The notes under the pieces: generated by a model
The model's database searches: none
Seen by the model: only the letters and a program-made list of their open reading frames with translations
What the model was told of the DNA's origin: nothing
Position numbers and translations under genes: made by a program
Part shown: one piece after another, positions 63,801 through 64,000 of the stretch
Layout: each line of letters begins with the position of its first letter
Position numbering within the stretch: position 1 is the first letter of the stretch
Source of the DNA: Lottia gigantea
Lineage: Eukaryota; Mollusca; Gastropoda; Lottiidae
Length of the DNA stretch: 64,000 nt
Assembly (NCBI RefSeq): GCF_000327385.1
Contig: NW_008708797.1
Location: forward strand, 2,508,838 to 2,572,837
Direction: 5' to 3'

Positions 63801-64000
63801 CTAGAAAATAAACTTTATCAATGACTTACCTAGTATCAGATCTAATTAATCAATAACACATAAAATATTTTTCAACATCCTCGAATTTGAACCTAATTCA
63901 TAATTCCAACAGTTCTAAACCTGAAGAAATGGGACATTAGAAAAAAATTTAAGATAGTAACCCTGGCTGAAAGTCCTGCTAGGATGGTGAAGACAATGTG

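Overview
The window is animal nuclear DNA: AT-rich, with short exons (21-340 bp) bounded by GT-AG introns and introns packed with small transposons. The gene set (a SorCS sorting receptor, a reprolysin-type metalloprotease, ribosomal protein L26) together with tRNA-derived SINEs and mosaic elements carrying ~150-190 bp internal tandem repeats suggests a lophotrochozoan, most likely a marine mollusc. The species is inferred, not proven. Every gene model was built by hand, by joining exons whose splice sites and codon phases agree.

Layout. (1) 1-8.2 kb: two paralogous genes for an unrecognised secreted protein family lie head to head, one on the minus strand running off the left edge (177-2567) and one complete on the plus strand (4928-8244). 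(2) 8.8-23.3 kb: a 15-exon minus-strand gene for a secreted zinc metalloprotease of the ADAM/ADAMTS (M12B) type, 592 aa, with an intact HELGHNLNAIHD zinc site and Met-turn. It converges on the preceding gene. Its introns hold a 3.4 kb Harbinger remnant, several hAT-like and other MITEs and three copies of a mosaic repeat. (3) 23.3-28.9 kb: a gene-free divergent interval with a minisatellite that reverses orientation and a large foldback. (4) 28.9-58.6 kb: a 26-exon plus-strand gene for a SorCS-type VPS10 receptor, 1131 aa. It has a signal peptide, a furin site, a VPS10 propeller with Asp-boxes, a 10CC module, two PKD-like domains, a membrane-proximal domain, a TM helix and an acidic tail. Its introns hold MITEs, a LINE 3' end, a truncated Tc1-like transposon, seven mosaic repeats and several minisatellites, one of them made from the end of its own exon 15. 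(5) 58.6-62.6 kb: a gene-free convergent interval. (6) 62.6-63.8 kb: the last two exons of RPL26 on the minus strand, continuing beyond the right edge.

The genes are not an operon and no shared pathway is evident. Three of the four encode secretory-pathway proteins. The points most worth a second look are the unnamed secreted family with its paired signal-peptide exons, the exon-derived splice-donor minisatellite at 46.4-47.4 kb, and the mosaic repeat family, which lies in one orientation relative to the host gene in ten of eleven intronic copies.
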